Assembly (NCBI RefSeq): GCF_032854445.1
Contig: NC_088302.1
Span: 47,898,521-47,962,520 of the forward strand
Reading direction: 5' to 3'
Source: Liolophura sinensis
Lineage: Eukaryota; Mollusca; Polyplacophora; Chitonida; Chitonidae
Length of the DNA stretch: 64,000 nt
Shown piece by piece: positions 61,291 through 64,000 of the stretch. Below the pieces are notes generated by a model. That model had not been told where the DNA came from. It made no database searches and saw nothing but the letters and a program-made list of their open reading frames with translations. The translations under genes were made by a program, and so were the position numbers. Positions within the stretch are counted from its first letter, which is position 1, and every line of letters begins with the position of its first letter.

Positions 61291-64000
61291 CAAAATAATA
61301 ATACTCAACATTTATTGCCATTTACAATGTTTTCTTACATGATGCAGGCAATGTTTTTCCATACAACTTTTCATGGTCTGTGGTGAACACTGGTTTCCAC
61401 CACTGTATGTACATGGATATTTACATGCACGTTCAGGGGATTAAAAAAAAATTAACAGCTCAAATTACAAGAGTTTTACACAACCCCATTTTGAAGGCAA
61501 ACAGTATCAATGTTGACTGGTTGACTGTGGCGATAAGAGATCCCTGGTTAAATTTGCAATAACTTGGTCAACGTTCACACTTTACTGATTTTAGAAAAAC
61601 GGTAGCACAGCTTAACTAGTCAACCTTCCTGTGCTGAGAATGGTGTCAATCACAGTTGATTATGTTACTTTATAAATTCACTTATTTGTGGGTCATTTGA
61701 ATTTATGTTCAGCCAGTCAAAGAGCACATTATTAAGCTGAATTCGACGCAGTTATACAGTGAAATACAGTAAAGCTGTTCAAAATCATCAAATGTCATAA
61801 GAATAACGCTCATTTTTTGGCTTCTCTTCGACTATTTCCTTCACAAAACCTGGCAGAATAGTAAGTAAAATTCAGTCGTTTGTTGTATTTTATTACAGAC
61901 ATGATTGTGGTGAACCAAGAAAATAGCTGAAATTTACTATCATAGCCCAAAAAGTCCGGGGTCCAGGGGCCGCCTAGGCCCCGGAAGCTAGAAAAATCTG
62001 CGGAAAACAGGTAAATTAATCGAAACTGAACAAAGAAAAAGCGGAATTCCGCTAAAAAGCGGAAAAAAATCATGTCTGTTATTACCAAGATGTGAACTTC
62101 CAATAATTTATTATCACCTCTAGATTTGCATGATCATAATTTAATATTGCCTTTGTTGTACACATGCCACTTAATCGGGTTTTTTTCCACATGCTGTCTG
62201 ATCTGTGATTTCTCAAACATGTTAAAATATTCATTTGGAAAAAAAAAAAGAGAGGTCTTCAAATAAGTCACTCACTAGTTTTCACACTAGAGTATGCATA
62301 AAATACATGTGTATGTAGTAACAAAGCAACGAGATGAACAAAATAAACTACATGTATAACCATTCCAGAGCCAAAACATAGGATTTGTATGTTTGTATAT
62401 ACAGTCTATATATATATATTTATCTTTATACAACATTCAACCAACACTTTTCATTCTGTGCATATCCAGGACACACACACATATCACTAACAAAGAACAG
62501 CATTTATCTGCACAAAAATTATGGTGTATATTGACAATGAAATCTTCTTAAATAAGCATACAAAAAGCCCATACTTGCAGGTCAGCTAATACCACAGTAA
62601 AAGCACCTGTTGGCAAAGGAGCAGAAACCTTATTGCACAACTTAAATCATGTCCACTGTGTTTATGTTGGCAACAGCACACCATTTGAACCTAAAGAACA
62701 TTTGTGTTTGATTGGTGCCTGCTACTAAATGGGCATGATGATATACCCATTTGCTTAAGGTAATCATCAACGTAAAGTTACAACTAAAACATAACATGTA
62801 AAGGTTTTCTGCAAATTCTCACTTTAAATAAACAATTGTGATTTCTTTAATGTCTGAAAACAAATTTCAGCAAGTAACTTTAGAGGCCAGAACCATCCCT
62901 TGTAAACAGGAGAAGTTGGGCACTGGGACACTTTCATTCTTGCTCTGATTCTTGGACTGTTATTTTTTACTTTCATCTGATTCCAAAAGTTCATTTACAT
63001 TATCAAATAAAATGTTACTTTATAGAGATCTGCTTTTCTGACTGGAAAATCCCTTTTTGCAAGGAATTGTCCAATTCTCTTACCAACTGGGCAAAGATCT
63101 TCTAACTTCAGGCCGCACGGTTTATTCAAAGATTTTGCCGCCTAATAATTGGTCTGTTTGGAATACAAATGTACCTAAAAACACAGTTTTGGTCCTAAAA
63201 TCTTGACTCTTGCACAGGCATACTAATTCAAACATGTTCTGTTCACAAACAATATCAGCTGTAAAAAGCAACAAGTATCCCATCTTATGATACAGGACAA
63301 AGAAATAATTAAAACAGTCTGACAACACAAAGAGAAATTAAATAAAACATCACATAATGAAGCACATAAATACATACAATGCTCTGCTAGCATTTCTAAA
63401 AACAAAAGAAGGTTTTGTTCTAAAAGTAAAATGATGGAAAACTATGAACAAATAATGCAATGAAATATAACAACAGATTGCTAGTGCTGAATCTTACAAG
63501 TTTTTGCACAACATGGGCTTCATTTTGGAGTATGAGGCAAATCTTCTTTGATATATAACTATGATGATACCATGAAAGTAAGTTGAATACTAAGCTACTT
63601 TTCAGTCAAAGAAAAGCTGTAGCCAATGATCTGTTGAAATAATGAGATCTTTGGGTTGTGCACTTGTGTAACATTTCAGGAACCTCTACCAAACTGAAAC
63701 ACTTTTTGATAAATACCAACAACAAATTACCTATTTCTTGTAATGAATTTACAGATGTAAAATTGAAGGGCCAACCCAAATTGGTTGATATGAATTTTGC
63801 TTGGATTTAAGGATTTGGGCAAGTAAAATAGTACTGGGGCATTTGTCAAGAATGCAAAGTAAAGAACAGTGGCATTTAATTTAGATGACTGGTAACAAGA
63901 GTTAGAAGGCACAGTACTTTACCCCAAAATAATACTATTCCAAACACTTTCTCATTTCTCTAACCAACACTGATGATTACGTTACTTTCTGAGAGATGCC
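61291..64000 (-). other. Possible 3' UTR of an off-window minus-strand gene
   Basis: The stretch is AT-rich, lacks minisatellites and SINEs, and opens at its low-coordinate end with ACTCAACATTTATTGCC, i.e. an AATAAA signal on the minus strand (61310-61315). No coding exon is visible up to 64000. A long 3' UTR reading leftward from a gene beyond the window would look like this. It holds the MITE at 61896-62078. It could equally be plain intergenic DNA. Confidence 0.2.
61896..62078. mobile_element. 183-bp MITE with 11-bp terminal inverted repeats
   Basis: The ends are CAGACATGATT and AATCATGTCTG, flanked by TTATTA on both sides (61890-61895 and 62079-62084), a 6-bp target duplication. Inside are a GC-rich palindromic segment (GGGGCCGCCTAGGCCCC) and AGCGGAATTCCGCT. 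No ORF. CAG...CTG ends recall hAT-like elements, but those give 8-bp duplications, so I leave the superfamily open. Confidence 0.75.

Overview
The window is a low-gene-density, AT-rich animal genome segment. Its dispersed repeats are tRNA-derived SINEs with GTGAGTGAGTG or AAATAAATAAAT tails and a TTCTTGAGTACGGCGT-type tail. I associate these with mollusc genomes (gastropod or bivalve), so a mollusc is the best guess; this rests on memory, not on a search. No bacterial-style genes are present, and nearly all ORFs of 60-190 codons look like chance ORFs or repeat read-through.

The one gene I recognise with confidence is Mef2 (MADS-box myocyte enhancer factor 2) on the minus strand. Its first coding exon lies at 1430-1598 and encodes MGRKKIQISRIGDERNRQ before a GTGAGT donor. 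The rest of the MADS/MEF2 domain lies below coordinate 1. The region from about 1.6 to 50.2 kb is therefore best read as the 5' untranslated part of Mef2. It holds a candidate CCAAT/TATA-like promoter at 50.19-50.24 kb, a first exon ending at 50084, and small non-coding exons at 49540-49686, 47169-47210, 39740-39798, 38042-38087 and 35572-35674, with two weaker candidates at 41.6 and 40.5 kb. The 35.6 kb exon carries a strong-context ATG opening a 31-codon upstream ORF, which would stop 6 nt into the Mef2 coding exon. Only the coding exon is certain; the leader exons are splice-signal predictions.

The introns hold a 50-bp minisatellite (26.4 kb), a 76-bp minisatellite of about 18 copies with a dimeric higher-order pattern (28.5-29.8 kb), a MITE (27.1 kb), SINE copies, and a 25-bp satellite at 44.6-45.5 kb. 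That satellite is split by a 498-bp foldback element whose edges are exactly GT...AG. Several non-repetitive blocks rich in TAAT cores and E-boxes are listed as possible enhancers at low confidence.

From about 50.3 to 64 kb the sequence is upstream intergenic DNA. It has a 44-bp minisatellite of about 30 copies with two sequence classes (53.0-54.4 kb), a head-to-head SINE pair (56.6-57.15 kb), a relic of a THAP zinc finger (58.2 kb), a SINE fragment with a perfect 14-bp target duplication (59.6 kb), a short MITE with a 6-bp target duplication (61.9 kb), and a final AT-rich stretch that may be the 3' UTR of another minus-strand gene. I found no RNA gene, CRISPR array or clearly new multi-gene system.
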